DNA from: Nocardioides caldifontis | GTDB lineage: Bacteria > Actinomycetota > Actinomycetes > Propionibacteriales > Nocardioidaceae | NCBI RefSeq assembly: GCF_008087345.1 | Contig: NZ_ML701736.1 | Coordinates: 480,376 to 544,375, forward strand | Reading direction: 5' to 3' | DNA length: 64,000 nucleotides | Shown here: positions 63,708-64,000 of the stretch, one piece after another | Numbering within the stretch: the stretch's first letter is position 1 | How the letters are laid out: every line of letters begins with the position of its first letter | The notes under the pieces: generated by a model | The model's input: only the letters and a program-made list of their open reading frames with translations | Told to the model about the DNA's origin: nothing | Databases searched by the model: none | Made by a program: the position numbers and the translations under genes

Positions 63708-64000
63708 GGGGGCCGCCCTTCCGCCGCGTGGTCGCGGCCGTGTTGCTGAGTGTTGCCGTCGTCTGCTGCTAGTCGGTGCTGCTTGTCGTTCCTGCTTGCC
63801 GTTCCGCCTATGTTGCGTATGACGCAACGCGGTGCGCGATGAGGAACGTGTGTCCAGCGTTGTCGAGCGCTTCCCCGCTGTCAAGCCGTTCCGCGCCGAG
63901 TCGTCGCAACTTCACGCCCGGACGCAGCCGAGTCGTGGCGCGACCAACGCGGAGGGTTCACCGCCCCCCACAGCCGCAGCGGCCACCACGCACAGACCCA
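63708..64000. other. Leader and upstream region of the dehydrogenase gene
   Basis: On the minus strand about 105 nt before ATG 63707 is a CA- and AGCA-rich leader. Beyond it is the inverted repeat at 63812-63828. From 63851 to the edge a plus-strand frame beginning VSSVVERFPAVKPFRAESS is open behind an AGGA sequence, but its third positions are less GC-rich than real genes here, so I do not call it. Confidence 0.35.
63812..63828. promoter_or_regulatory. Inverted repeat GTTGCGT-ATG-ACGCAAC (regulator site candidate)
   Basis: A perfect 7-bp inverted repeat with a 3-nt spacer about 105 bp upstream of the dimethylglycine/sarcosine-type dehydrogenase gene. The size and shape suit an IclR- or GntR-type regulator, whose gene would be outside the window. 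Confidence 0.55.

Noticed and set aside
63851..64000. Possible start of a divergent plus-strand gene
   Set aside because: An AGGA sequence and open frame exist, but codon composition is weak and the window ends after about 50 codons.

Overview
The window is very G+C-rich actinobacterial DNA with almost every third codon position G or C. It most resembles Nocardioides or another Nocardioidaceae genus. This rests on the conserved pgsA-DUF881-sbp-DUF881-gcvH-garA-ftsR-bfn-resR-gcvP block, also known in mycobacteria, the actinobacterial dif sequence, and many leaderless start codons with a TANNNT hexamer 6-8 nt upstream. The genus is an inference. It is ordinary chromosome: no phage, insertion sequence, CRISPR array, rRNA or tRNA was found.

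Layout. 1-10.5 kb: the end of a PhoD-like phosphatase, an SNF2 helicase behind a structured leader, an aldo/keto reductase, a lytic transglycosylase lipoprotein, a DUF2695-like gene, an AraC/VOC/PNPOx cluster, a UvrA paralogue and an acetyltransferase. At 10532-10559 lies a near-consensus dif site, so this is the replication terminus region. Nearly all genes to its left are on the plus strand and about three quarters of those to its right are on the minus strand, so both sides point toward dif. 10.6-20.9 kb: an ORC/Cdc6-like AAA ATPase behind four phased repeats, a DrrAB-type exporter, a divergent thioesterase/HxlR pair, a PaoABC-like molybdenum aldehyde oxidoreductase, three small genes and fdhD. 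20.9-28.6 kb: sbcD-sbcC-HAD phosphatase and the tldD-tldE protease pair. 28.6-39.6 kb: a long minus-strand run with 2'-5' RNA ligase, serine hydrolase, gcvP under a glycine riboswitch, and the conserved division/signalling block. 39.6-45 kb: a 48-aa zinc-ribbon gene, an AraC regulator divergent from a Baeyer-Villiger-type monooxygenase, two tiny membrane-protein genes and topoisomerase IB. 45-53.5 kb: a divergent CysRS/MshC-like ligase, a SigB/SigF-type sigma factor, a DUF4032 protein, pyruvate carboxylase and an LCP protein. 53.5-63.7 kb: two NB-ARC/LuxR regulators flanking a secreted DUF5995 protein, then a dimethylglycine/sarcosine dehydrogenase-like gene with etfBA.

How the genes connect. 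gcvP and gcvH supply two parts of the glycine cleavage system, and the dimethylglycine/sarcosine-type enzyme with its ETF would feed one-carbon units and glycine into the same metabolism. GarA, FtsR, ResR and the DUF881/Sbp proteins link central metabolism to division. FdhD may serve a molybdoenzyme such as the nearby oxidoreductase, though it normally serves formate dehydrogenases. The most distinctive non-coding signals are the dif site, the phased TTCATCA repeats, the glycine riboswitch, two related palindromes in the garA/resR block, and a dispersed repeat found in four copies.
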